Below are positions 7,189 through 15,605 of a stretch of 23,385 nucleotides of DNA, piece after piece. Each line of letters begins with the position of its first letter. The stretch's first letter is position 1. The DNA comes from an uncultured Bacilli bacterium. GTDB taxonomy: Bacteria > Bacillota_I > Bacilli_A > RF39 > UBA660. The stretch spans positions 1 to 23,385 of the forward strand of contig CAKOLH010000013.1 of assembly GCA_934096105.1 (NCBI GenBank). The letters are read 5' to 3'. The position numbers were made by a program, and so were the translations under genes. A model generated the notes under the pieces. The model had not been told where the DNA came from. It saw only the letters and a list, made by a program, of their open reading frames with translations, and searched no databases.

Positions 7189-7893
7189 ATGAGTGTACAT
7201 ATTGAAAGTAATAAGGATGATATTGCAGAAACTGTGTTAATGCCTGGTGATCCAAAAAGATGTGAATATATAGCTAGAAAATTTCTAGCTAATGCTAAAC
7301 TAATTAATAATGTCAGGGGAATGACTGGTTATACAGGATACTATAAAAGTAAAAAAATAACAGTATTTCCTTCAGGGATGGGTAATCCTAGTATGGGAAT
7401 ATACTCTTATGAACTATTTAAAGAATATGATGTAAATAATATAATTAGAATAGGCACTATGGGGGCATATACCAATTTAAATTTAAAAGATATAGTACTT
7501 GTAACAAATTCAGTTACTAATTCTAATTATGGTAAAATTTTATGCAATTATCCAAATATAAATATAAATGGTAGTATTGAATTAAATAGTGCCATAGAAA
7601 CCACAGCGGCAGCATTAAATATAAAAGTAAATAAAGGAAATATATATTCATCAGATGTCTTTTATGAACAAAATAATGATTTTAAAGACAAAGTAAGTAA
7701 ATACTCAGTTTTAGGAGTAGAAATGGAGTCATTTGCTTTATTTACTAATGCTAAATTACTTGGTAAAAGAGCTAGTACCATTTTAATGGTAAGTGATAGC
7801 TTTTTATCTAGCAATAAGTTATCCAGTTTAGAAAGAGAACAAGGACTTGATAATTTAATAACTTTAGCTTTAGAAACCTGTTTAAAAATATAA
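7189..7893 (+). CDS. deoD: Purine-nucleoside phosphorylase, DeoD type
   Basis: A 234-residue cytosolic enzyme that splits purine (deoxy)nucleosides with phosphate to free base and (deoxy)ribose-1-phosphate, for purine salvage. The hexameric DeoD pattern is clear: MSVHI with His4, phosphate-binding MPGDPKR (18-24, Gly20 and Arg24), GMGNPSMGIYSYEL (63-76), RIGTMGAY with Arg87, the nucleoside-binding VEMES (177-181, Glu178 and Glu180), and catalytic VSD (Asp203). Arg216 corresponds to E. coli Arg217. Numbering is one less than in E. coli after the start. AGGAG at 7178-7182 overlaps the preceding stop and sets ATG 7189. It is a metabolic gene lodged between envelope genes and the YmfF/YmfH pair, with no deo partner nearby. 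Confidence 0.95.
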   Translation: MSVHIESNKDDIAETVLMPGDPKRCEYIARKFLANAKLINNVRGMTGYTGYYKSKKITVFPSGMGNPSMGIYSYELFKEYDVNNIIRIGTMGAYTNLNLKDIVLVTNSVTNSNYGKILCNYPNININGSIELNSAIETTAAALNIKVNKGNIYSSDVFYEQNNDFKDKVSKYSVLGVEMESFALFTNAKLLGKRASTILMVSDSFLSSNKLSSLEREQGLDNLITLALETCLKI

Positions 7894-7927
7894 AACTAGG
7901 ATATAATATAGGGGAAGAGGTGATAGT

Positions 7928-9196
7928 ATGAATATTGAATCACACAATATGGGAGCATATAACTTACATTTTATTAAAACAAATAAATTTAAAACAATAT
8001 CAGTAGATGTTAATTTTTATCGTGAGATAAAAGAGGATGAAATCACTAAAAGAAACCTATTAAAGATGATATTACTAGATTCTAATAATGATTATAAAAC
8101 CGAAAGGGAACTAATTATTGAAAGTGAAAGACTATATGATATAAAAATATCTTCAGGTATATCTAGAATAGGTAAATTTAGTGATTTATCTTTTCAAACT
8201 AAATTTCTAAATGAAAAATATACCGAAGAAGATATGAATAAAGAATCTATTATATTTTTCTTAAGTTTAATTTTTAATCCTTACATAAAAGATGGAAGCT
8301 TTGTTAATATAGATAAACAAAAAAATAGATTATATCAAGAAATAAATAGTCTTAAAGATAATAAGATTAAATATTCTATGTTAAAATTAATGGAAAAGAT
8401 GAAAGATAAACCATATTCATATAATCCTTATGGACAAAAAGAAGATTTAGATGATATAAATGGTAAAGAATTATATGAATATTATAAGAAAGTAATAAAT
8501 GAAGATCAAATAGATATTTTTGTACTAGGAGACTTCTCTTTTAGTGAGATGAAAGAAATATTTAAAGAATATTTTAAGGTAAATACTTTTAAAAAAGAAA
8601 ATAAAAATCTTATAATCCCAGAACTAGTTCCAAGAAAGAGAATAGTAAAATATCATGAGTATGACAAAGTTAGTCAGTCTCAGTTAGTACTATTATGTAG
8701 TTTAAATAATTTAACTGATTTTGAAAGAAAATATACTATAAAATTATATAGTGAGATACTCGGAGGATCTTCTAGTTCAGTACTCTTTAGTAAGGTCCGT
8801 GAGGATAAAGGTTACTGCTACTACATAAATTCAGGTGTAAAGGCTTATGATAATATTCTTCTAATTAACTCTGGAGTAGAAAAGAAAAATATTGAACCTG
8901 CTATTAAATTAATTAGAAAATGTTTAAAGGACATAAATAATGGTAAAATATCAGAAGAGTTACTTGAATCATCTAGAAATACCATTATATCATCAATTAA
9001 ATCATCATCAGATACTCCAATGGGCATAATAAATACAGCATTATCTAGAGTACTTGCAGGTTCAGATGACATAGAGGAAAGAATAAAAAACTTTAGTAAA
9101 ATCACTAAAGAAGATATAATAAAAGTAAGTAAGAAAGTTAGCCTTCATACCGTTCTTACTCTAGAAGATAAGGAGGAAGAACATGAAGAAGATTAG
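7928..9196 (+). CDS. ymfF: M16-family YmfF-like protein lacking the zinc motif
   Basis: A 422-residue member of the insulinase (M16) superfamily. No HxxEH zinc motif is present in the N-terminal half, where the stretch NFYREIKEDEITKRNLLKM occupies its place, so it is probably the non-catalytic partner. The C-terminal half has the M16 features GGSSSSVLFSKVREDKGYCYYI and a later helix-rich lobe. Its length and its place directly before a catalytic M16 gene match B. subtilis YmfF/YmfH. That pair is associated in annotation with 5-aminopentanol modification of elongation factor P; neither ymfI nor efp is in this window. RBS AGAGGTGA (7916-7923) precedes ATG 7928. A TATAAT at 7902-7907 could give it a local promoter, though its -35 is poor. 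The last 14 bases overlap the next gene. Confidence 0.85.
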   Translation: MNIESHNMGAYNLHFIKTNKFKTISVDVNFYREIKEDEITKRNLLKMILLDSNNDYKTERELIIESERLYDIKISSGISRIGKFSDLSFQTKFLNEKYTEEDMNKESIIFFLSLIFNPYIKDGSFVNIDKQKNRLYQEINSLKDNKIKYSMLKLMEKMKDKPYSYNPYGQKEDLDDINGKELYEYYKKVINEDQIDIFVLGDFSFSEMKEIFKEYFKVNTFKKENKNLIIPELVPRKRIVKYHEYDKVSQSQLVLLCSLNNLTDFERKYTIKLYSEILGGSSSSVLFSKVREDKGYCYYINSGVKAYDNILLINSGVEKKNIEPAIKLIRKCLKDINNGKISEELLESSRNTIISSIKSSSDTPMGIINTALSRVLAGSDDIEERIKNFSKITKEDIIKVSKKVSLHTVLTLEDKEEEHEED

Positions 9197-10454
9197 AATT
9201 AAAGGTGTAGAAGAAGATATCTTTTATGAAAAGTTAGATAATGGACTAGAAGTATATTTATATGCCAAAGATACAGTTCATTCTAATTATGTTACTTTTA
9301 CTACTAAATATGGTTCAGTATATAACGAGTTTGTACCAATAAATAGTGATAAGATGACTACTTTTCCTAAAGGAATAGCCCACTTTTTAGAACATAAAGT
9401 ATTTGCGCAAAAAGAAGATCCTCAGCCAATGGAATTCTTTGCTAGAAGTGGAGCAGTCTGCAATGCTTATACAACATTCAAAAATACAACATATTTATTC
9501 TATGCCACAGAGTCATTAAAAGAAAATATAGAATATTTATTAGATTATGTTCAAAATATCTATCTAACTGATGAATCAGTAGAAAATGAAAAAGATATAA
9601 TATCTGAAGAAATTCATATGTATGATGATAGACCAATGAGTATTCTTGAAGAAAAAGTAAGAAAGAACACTCTAAAAACTAATCCATATAAAGATAGTAT
9701 TATAGGTACTACTAAAGATATAAGAAGTATAACAAAAGAAGATTTAGAGACCTGCTATCATACTTTTTATCATCCTTCTAATATGTTTATAGTTATCACT
9801 GGTAACTTTGATCCAGAAGAAATAATGAATGTCATTAAAGAAAATCAAAGTAAAAAAGAATTTTCTAAAGAAGGTAGTATCAAAATAAAAGAGTTTACTG
9901 AAGAGGATAAGGTAGTAAAAGAAAAAGAAATAGTTAAAGTAGAAACTAATATACCTAAAATAGCTTATACTATAAAATTACCAACAAAAGATATTAAGCT
10001 TACCAGAAGAAAATTACATTTATATTTATATATATTATTTACTATTCTTTTTGATGAAACATCAGAGTTTGATGAAAAATTAAAGAAAGAAGATATTATA
10101 AATAATACTACTTATGTTAATTTAATTAACTGTGATACCCATATTTTAATATCACTTATGAATGAAACCAATAAGTATGATGAATATATTGATAAAATAA
10201 AAGATAAATTAAATAATATAGAGATAAGTGAAGAAGATTTTAATAGAAAGAAAAAGGTACTTATAAGTAATGAAGTATTTGCTTATGAAAATGCTGAAGC
10301 AGTAGGAGATATCATTATTGATAATATTATTTATAATAAACATCTAGAAGATAATCCTATTGAAATAATTGATAGTCTAAATATGAAAGAATTTTTAGAC
10401 TTAATAAAAAAAATAGATATAAATAATACTTCTCTAGTAATATTAAAAAAATAA
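9183..10454 (+). CDS. ymfH: M16-family zinc peptidase, YmfH-like
   Basis: A 423-residue insulinase-superfamily protein with the inverted zinc motif HFLEH at residues 67-71 (His67 and His71 as ligands, Glu70 catalytic). The third ligand is probably Glu143 in NEKDIISEEI. The following FARSGAVCNAYTTFKNTTYLFY is the usual M16 segment. It presumably pairs with the upstream YmfF-like subunit; heterodimers with one active and one inactive chain are common in this family. The start overlaps the end of ymfF by 14 bases, and its ribosome binding site AAGGAGG is inside that gene, so translation is likely coupled. No clear terminator follows; a short hairpin at 10459-10475 lacks a T run. Confidence 0.9.
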   Translation: MKKIRIKGVEEDIFYEKLDNGLEVYLYAKDTVHSNYVTFTTKYGSVYNEFVPINSDKMTTFPKGIAHFLEHKVFAQKEDPQPMEFFARSGAVCNAYTTFKNTTYLFYATESLKENIEYLLDYVQNIYLTDESVENEKDIISEEIHMYDDRPMSILEEKVRKNTLKTNPYKDSIIGTTKDIRSITKEDLETCYHTFYHPSNMFIVITGNFDPEEIMNVIKENQSKKEFSKEGSIKIKEFTEEDKVVKEKEIVKVETNIPKIAYTIKLPTKDIKLTRRKLHLYLYILFTILFDETSEFDEKLKKEDIINNTTYVNLINCDTHILISLMNETNKYDEYIDKIKDKLNNIEISEEDFNRKKKVLISNEVFAYENAEAVGDIIIDNIIYNKHLEDNPIEIIDSLNMKEFLDLIKKIDINNTSLVILKK

Positions 10455-10541
10455 AAGATACATATAAAATATGTAAACTAATAAAAAATAGATTTAAAAA
10501 AAGATAAAAATATGCTATTATAATAATAGGGATGTGATGAT

Positions 10542-11693
10542 ATGAAGAAAATATTATCAAAACTAGATAAACCATTATTAATAGTAACAATTATCTTTTT
10601 TATTTTTGGTCTTATAATGATACTTAGTGCTTCTTCTATGGAATCATATATGCGTTATAATTATAGCCCATATCATTACTTTTTTAGACAGGCTATATTT
10701 TTAGGAGTAGGGCTAATTGCTTTTCTCTTTGTAATTATCTTTCCTACCAAAAATTATAAAAAATTAGATAAAGTATTAATTGGTATTATAATACTAGCAT
10801 TAATAGGATTAATCTTTTATGGACATGTTGCTAATCAAGCAGTTAGTTGGTACAAGATAGGACCTTTTGCTATCCAGCCATCTGAGTTTGCTAAAATAAT
10901 AATAATAATATATCTAGCAGTTTATTATTCTAAGAATAAAGATAAACTAGATAATCAGTGGGATATAATTAAACCAATGATATTTATTGTTATAATAGCA
11001 GTATTAGTAGCCCTACAACCAGATATGGGAACTGCTGTTATAATAGGTTTAATAGCTCTTGCTATGTTCTATGCTGCTCCTATGGAAAAGAAAAGTAGAA
11101 GTATTTTTAATAAAATCTTTATTGGAGGTATTCTACTAGTAGTTTTAGTATTAGTAGTTGCTGGAGGCAAGTTCCTTCAGTCATATCAATTAGATAGATT
11201 TAACTATTTTAATCCATGTGATAGATATCAAGAAAAAACCGGATATCAGTTATGTAATAGTTTTATAGCCTTCAAAAATGGTGGTATAAAAGGTCAAGGA
11301 TTAGGAGGTTCTACTCAAAAGTATTTATATTTACCAGAATCTTATACTGACTTTATATTTCCTATCATTGTAGAAGAATGGGGCTTAATCGTAGGTATTA
11401 TTATAATTTTAATATATATGTTTGTATTATTTAGAATAATTCAAATAGCTAGAAGAGCAAGTAATTTAAAAAATAGTTTAATTTGTTATGGAGTATTTGT
11501 TTATTTACTTCTTCACATAATGATAAATTTACTTGGAGTAACTGGAGTAATACCATTAACCGGAGTACCACTTCCATTCTTATCTTATGGAGGCTCATAT
11601 ACAATATGTCTAATGATTGCCTTAGGTTTAGTACAAAGAGTATCAATAGAAACTAATATTCAAAAACAAAAAGAATTAAAAAAACAATCATAA
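10542..11693 (+). CDS. ftsW: FtsW, SEDS peptidoglycan glycosyltransferase
   Basis: A 383-residue polytopic membrane protein of the SEDS family (FtsW/RodA/SpoVE), which polymerises lipid II into glycan strands with a class B PBP. Family blocks: IQPSEFAK (111-118), LQPDMGTAV (158-166), GIKGQGLGGSTQKYLYLPES (248-267) and YTDFIFP with the catalytic Asp at 270. The usual HTDF has Tyr for His here. LPLTG/LPFLSYGG-type residues close the protein. The GLGGSTQKYLYLPE form and the ftsA and ftsZ neighbours favour FtsW over RodA. A TATAAT at 10519-10524 lies just upstream, but the -35 is weak and the ribosome binding site (GGGATGTGATG) is poor. A double hairpin follows. Confidence 0.88.
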   Translation: MKKILSKLDKPLLIVTIIFFIFGLIMILSASSMESYMRYNYSPYHYFFRQAIFLGVGLIAFLFVIIFPTKNYKKLDKVLIGIIILALIGLIFYGHVANQAVSWYKIGPFAIQPSEFAKIIIIIYLAVYYSKNKDKLDNQWDIIKPMIFIVIIAVLVALQPDMGTAVIIGLIALAMFYAAPMEKKSRSIFNKIFIGGILLVVLVLVVAGGKFLQSYQLDRFNYFNPCDRYQEKTGYQLCNSFIAFKNGGIKGQGLGGSTQKYLYLPESYTDFIFPIIVEEWGLIVGIIIILIYMFVLFRIIQIARRASNLKNSLICYGVFVYLLLHIMINLLGVTGVIPLTGVPLPFLSYGGSYTICLMIALGLVQRVSIETNIQKQKELKKQS

Positions 11694-11741
11694 CATAGAC
11701 CTTAGGCTATGTTATGCCTCTTAAGACCAAGGCTTAAGAGG
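11691..11741. terminator. Tandem hairpins after ftsW
   Basis: Two adjacent perfect hairpins. TAACATAG (11691-11698) / CTATGTTA (11707-11714) has loop ACCTTAGG and includes the ftsW stop codon. CCTCTTAAG (11717-11725) / CTTAAGAGG (11733-11741) has loop ACCAAGG. The following tract is A-rich rather than T-rich, so termination on the plus strand is uncertain. Confidence 0.6.
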
Positions 11742-11778
11742 AAATAAATAAAAAAATAAATAAAAAGAAAAGAAAATA

Positions 11779-11807
11779 TATACAATTCTTTCTTTTTTTG
11801 TTATAAT
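11779..11807 (+). promoter_or_regulatory. Likely promoter of ftsA-ftsZ
   Basis: TATACA (11779-11784), 17-bp spacer, TATAAT (11802-11807). The predicted start is near 11814 and the ribosome binding site AGGGAGAG begins at 11824. Confidence 0.55.
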
Positions 11808-11839
11808 TAAATTGTATCATTTTAGGGAGAGTCGATATC

Positions 11840-13087
11840 ATGAAAAAAATATACACTTCAATAGATATTGGATCCGATACAATTAAGTTTGTCGTGGGAG
11901 AATATTTTAAAGAAAAAGTAAATATATTATATGCTCACGAAGAAAAAGCAAAAGGAATAAGAAAAGGTTTAATTGTCGATCCTAATTTAGCTATTAATGC
12001 TATCAAAGATGGTATTAAAGTAGTTAACAATTATTTAGGTATTAATATAAAAAAAGTAGTTGTAGGAGTTCCTGATTATAATGCAAAATTTATGTTTGTA
12101 ACAGGAAGTACTAATATAATAGATGAAGATGAACTTATTACTACCGAAGATATAAATAAAGTAATAAAAGAATCAGCATATTCTAAAATAGCCCAGGACT
12201 ATGAATTAATAACAGTAATACCATTAGTATTTTTAATAGATGGAAAACCAGAAACAAAACCATGTGGTAAGACTGGAAAAGTTCTAGAAGTTAAAGGTAT
12301 AATGATTACTGCTCCAAAAAAGAATATCTATTCAGTATTATCTGTCATGGAAGGTGCCGGACTAGAAGTAGCAGATATTACTATATCAGGTGTTGGTGAC
12401 TACTACGAAGTAAGAAATAATGTATTAGATAAAAAAGTCGGAGCCATTATAAATATAGGCCATGAAACAACTAATGTATCAGTATATAATAAAGGATGTA
12501 TTATGAATACTGAGACTATACAATTAGGTGGAACTAATATTGATAAAGACTTAGCTTATATGTTTAATATAAATATCTTTGATGCTAGAGTTATTAAAGA
12601 AAAGTTTGCCTCTAGTCATAAAAGATTTATAGCTCTAAATGATGTCTACATAGTAAAAAATACTGCTGGCGAAGAAATAAAATTAAATCAAATTGAAGTT
12701 ACTGAAATAGTAATGGATAGAATAGTAGAAATATTAAATCTCGCTCGTAAACAAATATTACTATTGACAAAACAAGACATTTCTTATATAGTAATAACAG
12801 GAGGATTAACTGAAATAAGGGCATTTAAAAATTTAGTATATGAAATTTTTGGAAAAGATGTTATAATATATACAGAAGATACTCTTGGAGCAAGAAATAA
12901 TAAATATACTACAGCAGTAGGTATGATAAAATATTTTGCCGATAAGATGGAAACTAGGGGGAAAGAGTACTCAATGGTAGATAGAGAGGATGAAGAACTT
13001 CTTATCAATCCAAATAATAAGAATAAAAAGGACAGAACGAAGATCACCAAAATATTTGGAAGTTTTATTGGTACTAAGGAGGATTAG
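11840..13087 (+). CDS. ftsA: Cell division protein FtsA
   Basis: A 415-residue actin-like ATPase that tethers FtsZ to the membrane at the division site. Actin-fold nucleotide motifs are visible: phosphate-1 SIDIGSDTIK (7-16), phosphate-2 IINIGHETTN (about 204-213) and the adenosine segment IVITGGLTEI (about 315-324). The SHS2-type 1C subdomain lies between the first two. A charged linker (REDEELLINPNNKNKKD) leads to a short C-terminal amphipathic segment TKITKIFGSFIG, the expected membrane-targeting helix. ATG 11840 is preceded by GGGAGAG. Its TAG stop is two bases before the ftsZ start, and the ftsZ ribosome binding site AAGGAGG lies inside the ftsA end, so the two are co-transcribed. Confidence 0.95.
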   Translation: MKKIYTSIDIGSDTIKFVVGEYFKEKVNILYAHEEKAKGIRKGLIVDPNLAINAIKDGIKVVNNYLGINIKKVVVGVPDYNAKFMFVTGSTNIIDEDELITTEDINKVIKESAYSKIAQDYELITVIPLVFLIDGKPETKPCGKTGKVLEVKGIMITAPKKNIYSVLSVMEGAGLEVADITISGVGDYYEVRNNVLDKKVGAIINIGHETTNVSVYNKGCIMNTETIQLGGTNIDKDLAYMFNINIFDARVIKEKFASSHKRFIALNDVYIVKNTAGEEIKLNQIEVTEIVMDRIVEILNLARKQILLLTKQDISYIVITGGLTEIRAFKNLVYEIFGKDVIIYTEDTLGARNNKYTTAVGMIKYFADKMETRGKEYSMVDREDEELLINPNNKNKKDRTKITKIFGSFIGTKED

Positions 13088-13089
13088 AA

Positions 13090-14166
13090 ATGAATAATAT
13101 GTTTGGTTTAGAAATGGATCAGTTAGCAAAAATAAAAGTAATTGGAGTAGGTGGAGGCGGTTGTAACGCTGTCAATAGAATGATAGAGTCTGGTTTAAAA
13201 GGCGTTGAATTTATTGTAGCAAATACTGATCTTCAAGTATTAAATAATTCTTTAGCTCCAATAAAATTACAAATAGGTAGAGAATTAACTGATGGACTAG
13301 GAGCCGGTGCTAACCCAGAAATAGGTAGAGAAGCTGCTCTTGAGTCTAAAGCAGAAATAGAAGAAGCAATTAAAGGTGCTGATATGGTCTTCATAACTTG
13401 TGGTATGGGAGGTGGAACTGGTACTGGTGCTGCTCCTGTTATCGCAGAAATATCACAAGATTTAGGAGCATTAACCGTAGGTATAGTTACTAAACCATTT
13501 AGTTTTGAAGGAAAGAAAAGAATGAGTCAGGCTGTATCAGGACTTGATGAATTAAAGAAACATGTCGACACCTTAATCGTAATACCTAATGATAGATTAA
13601 GAGAATTAATCGATAAATCTACTCCAATGCTTGAAGCATTTAGAGAAGTAGATAATGTACTACATAGAGGTGTACAATCAATATCAGACTTAATCGCTGT
13701 ATCAGGACTAGTTAACCTAGACTTTGCAGATGTTAAAGCTGTAATGAAAGATAGAGGAAATGCCTTAATAGGTATTGGCGTAGGATCAGGCGAAAATAGA
13801 GCTGTAGAAGCCGCTAAACAAGCTGTATCATCACCACTACTAGAAACATCAATAAATGGTGCTACAGATGCTATAATCAATGTTACAGGAGGCGCTTCAC
13901 TTACTTTATTTGAAGTAGAGGAAGCTGCTGAAGTAATTAGAACTGCCGCTAATACAGATATCAATACTATCTTTGGAGCAGTAATAAACGAAAACTTAAA
14001 TGATGAAGTAATAGTTACTGTTATCGCAACAGGATTTGAAAATCAAAGTGAACCACTATATCATAGTTTTGATTCTACTAGAAGAGAAGATCTTTATAGA
14101 GAAGCAACTGGTGATATGGACAATGATTTAGATATTCCACCATTCTTAAGAGATAGAGACTTCTAA
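13090..14166 (+). CDS. ftsZ: Cell division GTPase FtsZ
   Basis: A 358-residue tubulin homologue that forms the Z ring. It has the GTP-binding VGGGGCNAVN (20-29), tubulin signature GGGTGTG (107-113), and T7 loop NLDFAD (209-214), whose Asp residues activate GTP hydrolysis across the filament. The C-terminal peptide DIPPFLRDRDF (348-358) is the docking site for FtsA and other partners. The disordered linker before it is short, making the protein somewhat shorter than in B. subtilis (about 382). Codon use in this gene is more even (GCT, GGA, CTT) than around it, as expected for high expression. AAGGAGG at 13077 precedes ATG 13090. The terminator hairpin begins in its last codons. Confidence 0.98.
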   Translation: MNNMFGLEMDQLAKIKVIGVGGGGCNAVNRMIESGLKGVEFIVANTDLQVLNNSLAPIKLQIGRELTDGLGAGANPEIGREAALESKAEIEEAIKGADMVFITCGMGGGTGTGAAPVIAEISQDLGALTVGIVTKPFSFEGKKRMSQAVSGLDELKKHVDTLIVIPNDRLRELIDKSTPMLEAFREVDNVLHRGVQSISDLIAVSGLVNLDFADVKAVMKDRGNALIGIGVGSGENRAVEAAKQAVSSPLLETSINGATDAIINVTGGASLTLFEVEEAAEVIRTAANTDINTIFGAVINENLNDEVIVTVIATGFENQSEPLYHSFDSTRREDLYREATGDMDNDLDIPPFLRDRDF

Positions 14167-14181
14167 TTAGAGTCTCTTTTT
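14155..14181 (+). terminator. Terminator of ftsAZ
   Basis: AGAGACT (14155-14161) / AGTCTCT (14171-14177) with a nine-base loop and T run. The left arm is inside the last ftsZ codons and the loop holds the stop. Confidence 0.85.
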
Positions 14182-14199
14182 ATTATAATTAAAATTACT

Positions 14200-14229
14200 T
14201 TGTCAAATTTATGTAAATAGTATTGTAAT
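14200..14229 (+). promoter_or_regulatory. Candidate promoter of rpoZ
   Basis: TTGTCA (14200-14205), 18-bp spacer, TGTAAT (14224-14229). An alternative overlapping reading is TTGTAA (14223-14228) with TATTCT (14246-14251), 17 bp apart. Sequence alone does not decide between them. Confidence 0.45.
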
Positions 14230-14276
14230 TATTTACCTAGTAGTGTATTCTATTAATAGAGAGGGAGAGTGATAGT

Positions 14277-14477
14277 GTGATTTATCCATCTATTGATAAA
14301 ATATTAAATATAGTAGATTCAAAATATGCACTTGTATATATTGTAGCAGATAGAGCAAAACAAATGACAAGAACTGGTTATTATCAAAAGCCTATTAAAG
14401 AATACAAAAGTGCTAAAAACATAGGTAGAGCCCTAGAAGAAGTATATGATGGACTAATACACATAGAGAAACATTAA
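14277..14477 (+). CDS. rpoZ: DNA-directed RNA polymerase omega subunit
   Basis: A 66-residue protein matching the Gram-positive omega subunit: MIYPSIDKILNIVDSKYALV (1-20), ADRAKQM, and the conserved SAKNIGRALEEVYDGLI (45-61). Omega binds the C-terminal part of beta-prime and helps RNA polymerase assembly. The start is GTG at 14277, preceded by GGGAGAGTG; no in-frame ATG fits the family N-terminus. It is monocistronic. The terminator hairpin uses the final codons and carries the stop codon in its loop. Confidence 0.92.
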   Translation: MIYPSIDKILNIVDSKYALVYIVADRAKQMTRTGYYQKPIKEYKSAKNIGRALEEVYDGLIHIEKH

Positions 14478-14496
14478 AAATGTTTCTCTTTTTTCT
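14465..14496 (+). terminator. Terminator of rpoZ
   Basis: Perfect 10-bp stem AGAGAAACAT (14465-14474) / ATGTTTCTCT (14480-14489), loop TAAAA containing the rpoZ stop, then a run of six T. It directly abuts the promoter of the next unit. Confidence 0.95.
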
Positions 14497-14524
14497 TGAT
14501 AAAATCAGAGTATTAATGTATACT
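14496..14524 (+). promoter_or_regulatory. Promoter of peptidase/lipoprotein cassette 1
   Basis: TTGATA (14496-14501), 17-bp spacer, TATACT (14519-14524). Same boxes and spacing as cassette 2. The predicted start coincides with AAGGTGAT at 14531, so the leader would be about 11 nt. Confidence 0.75.
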
Positions 14525-14919
14525 TAAATCAAGGTGATATTATGTATTTTTTACTAGATGCTTGTAAACATCCAACTATTTTAAGAGTATTATATTTTGG
14601 CTATTTATTTTGGGAAATTCTCGCAGTACTCGTACCAATAGGTCTAATTATAATGTTAATGATAGACTTTACTAAAGCTGTAGTCATTAGCAAAGAAGAT
14701 GAACAAGTAAAAAGCATGAAATTAGTAGGAAAAAGAATAATGTATGCAGTATTTATATTTGCCACTCCTTGGATGGTAAGTTTTGTTATGAGTACACTTG
14801 GAAGTGCTGGTATTAAAACAGGTGATGATTATACATTATGTATTAATACTGTAAAAAATATAGCTAATGGTACTGATAATATAGAAAAATATGACAAATT
14901 ACTTGAAGAGGAAGAAAAA
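14496..14919 (+). repeat. Left-end direct repeat of the duplicated cassette, copy 1
   Basis: Promoter, ribosome binding site and the first ~126 codons match 16290-16713 without any gap. By eye, the first ~123 codons differ at about 22 bases, and only three of these change a residue (V56I, V82I, K115N). Confidence 0.9.
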
Positions 14920-15591
14920 ATAGAAAAGCAAAAATTAGAAGAGCAGCGTAAAGCCGCACAAGAAACGCAAAAAGAACTTGCTGGTGAAAGTAAATACGTT
15001 AATGCCGCTAATCAAATGTTAAATATAGCTAAAGCCGAAGTAGGCCATAAAGGCGGCGGCAAATATAGTGGTTATAGTGATTCTACTCCATGGTGTGCCT
15101 TCTTCGTAGTTTGGTTAACAGATCAAACTAAAATAGAGGGCGAAGGAACACTGCGTCAGCTTATAGAAAAAGAGGGAAGAATTTATAGCACTGGTGCTGC
15201 AGGAGGTACCATGGTTAATTTCAATACTGCAAGTAACTTAGAGTTTCACTATTCAAAATTCTATGGAGGAAATTATACTCCTAAAAGAGGAGATCTTATT
15301 TATTATAGATTTAATGAACATGATTGGAATAAAAATATACAAGGAAGTATGATTTACGAAACAAGTCATGTTGGAGTTGTAGATTATGTAGAAGGAAATA
15401 AAATACACACAATAGAAGGAAATGTTTCTATGGGAAGTGTCGGAGGAAGTGCTAACAATGAAGTTGCTGCACTTGGTAAATATACCCTTGATAGTCCAGA
15501 TATAATGGGCTATGGTTCCTGGTATAAACTAGGAGTTAATGGAACTCATCAGTCATCTTCAGGAGAAATTCATGGTGGCGGTAAATTCTAA
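14542..15591 (+). CDS. Two-TM pilin-like membrane domain fused to a CHAP peptidase/amidase
   Basis: A 349-residue protein. Residues 1-105 carry two membrane segments (about 24-43 and 66-86) with a basic loop DFTKAVVISKEDEQVKSMKL between them. This is the pattern of VirB2/TrbC-like pilin proteins in gut Bacilli (hydrophobic, then D-F-x-KAV-x-S-KEDE, then KR and a second helix). Positive charge in the loop puts both termini outside, where Cys8 and Cys100 could pair. Residues about 113-148 are a charged, helical linker. Residues about 155-325 are a CHAP domain: WCAFF with nucleophile Cys185, PKRGDLIYY (248-256), SHVGVV with His276, and IEGN (Glu292, Asn294). CHAP enzymes cut peptidoglycan peptides or amide bonds. 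AAGGTGAT precedes the ATG. The lipoprotein gene starts 14 bp after. The CHAP part uses CGT and GGC codons, rare elsewhere. Confidence 0.8.
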   Translation: MYFLLDACKHPTILRVLYFGYLFWEILAVLVPIGLIIMLMIDFTKAVVISKEDEQVKSMKLVGKRIMYAVFIFATPWMVSFVMSTLGSAGIKTGDDYTLCINTVKNIANGTDNIEKYDKLLEEEEKIEKQKLEEQRKAAQETQKELAGESKYVNAANQMLNIAKAEVGHKGGGKYSGYSDSTPWCAFFVVWLTDQTKIEGEGTLRQLIEKEGRIYSTGAAGGTMVNFNTASNLEFHYSKFYGGNYTPKRGDLIYYRFNEHDWNKNIQGSMIYETSHVGVVDYVEGNKIHTIEGNVSMGSVGGSANNEVAALGKYTLDSPDIMGYGSWYKLGVNGTHQSSSGEIHGGGKF

Positions 15592-15605
15592 TCTAGGAGG
15601 TTATT

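Noticed and set aside
10459..10475. Hairpin TACATA/TATGTA after ymfH as a terminator
   Set aside because: Only six A-T-rich pairs and no T run follow, so ymfH and ftsW may be read through.
13527..13964. 145-codon minus-strand open frame inside ftsZ
   Set aside because: It is an antisense shadow of a highly conserved gene, with a serine-rich low-information product.
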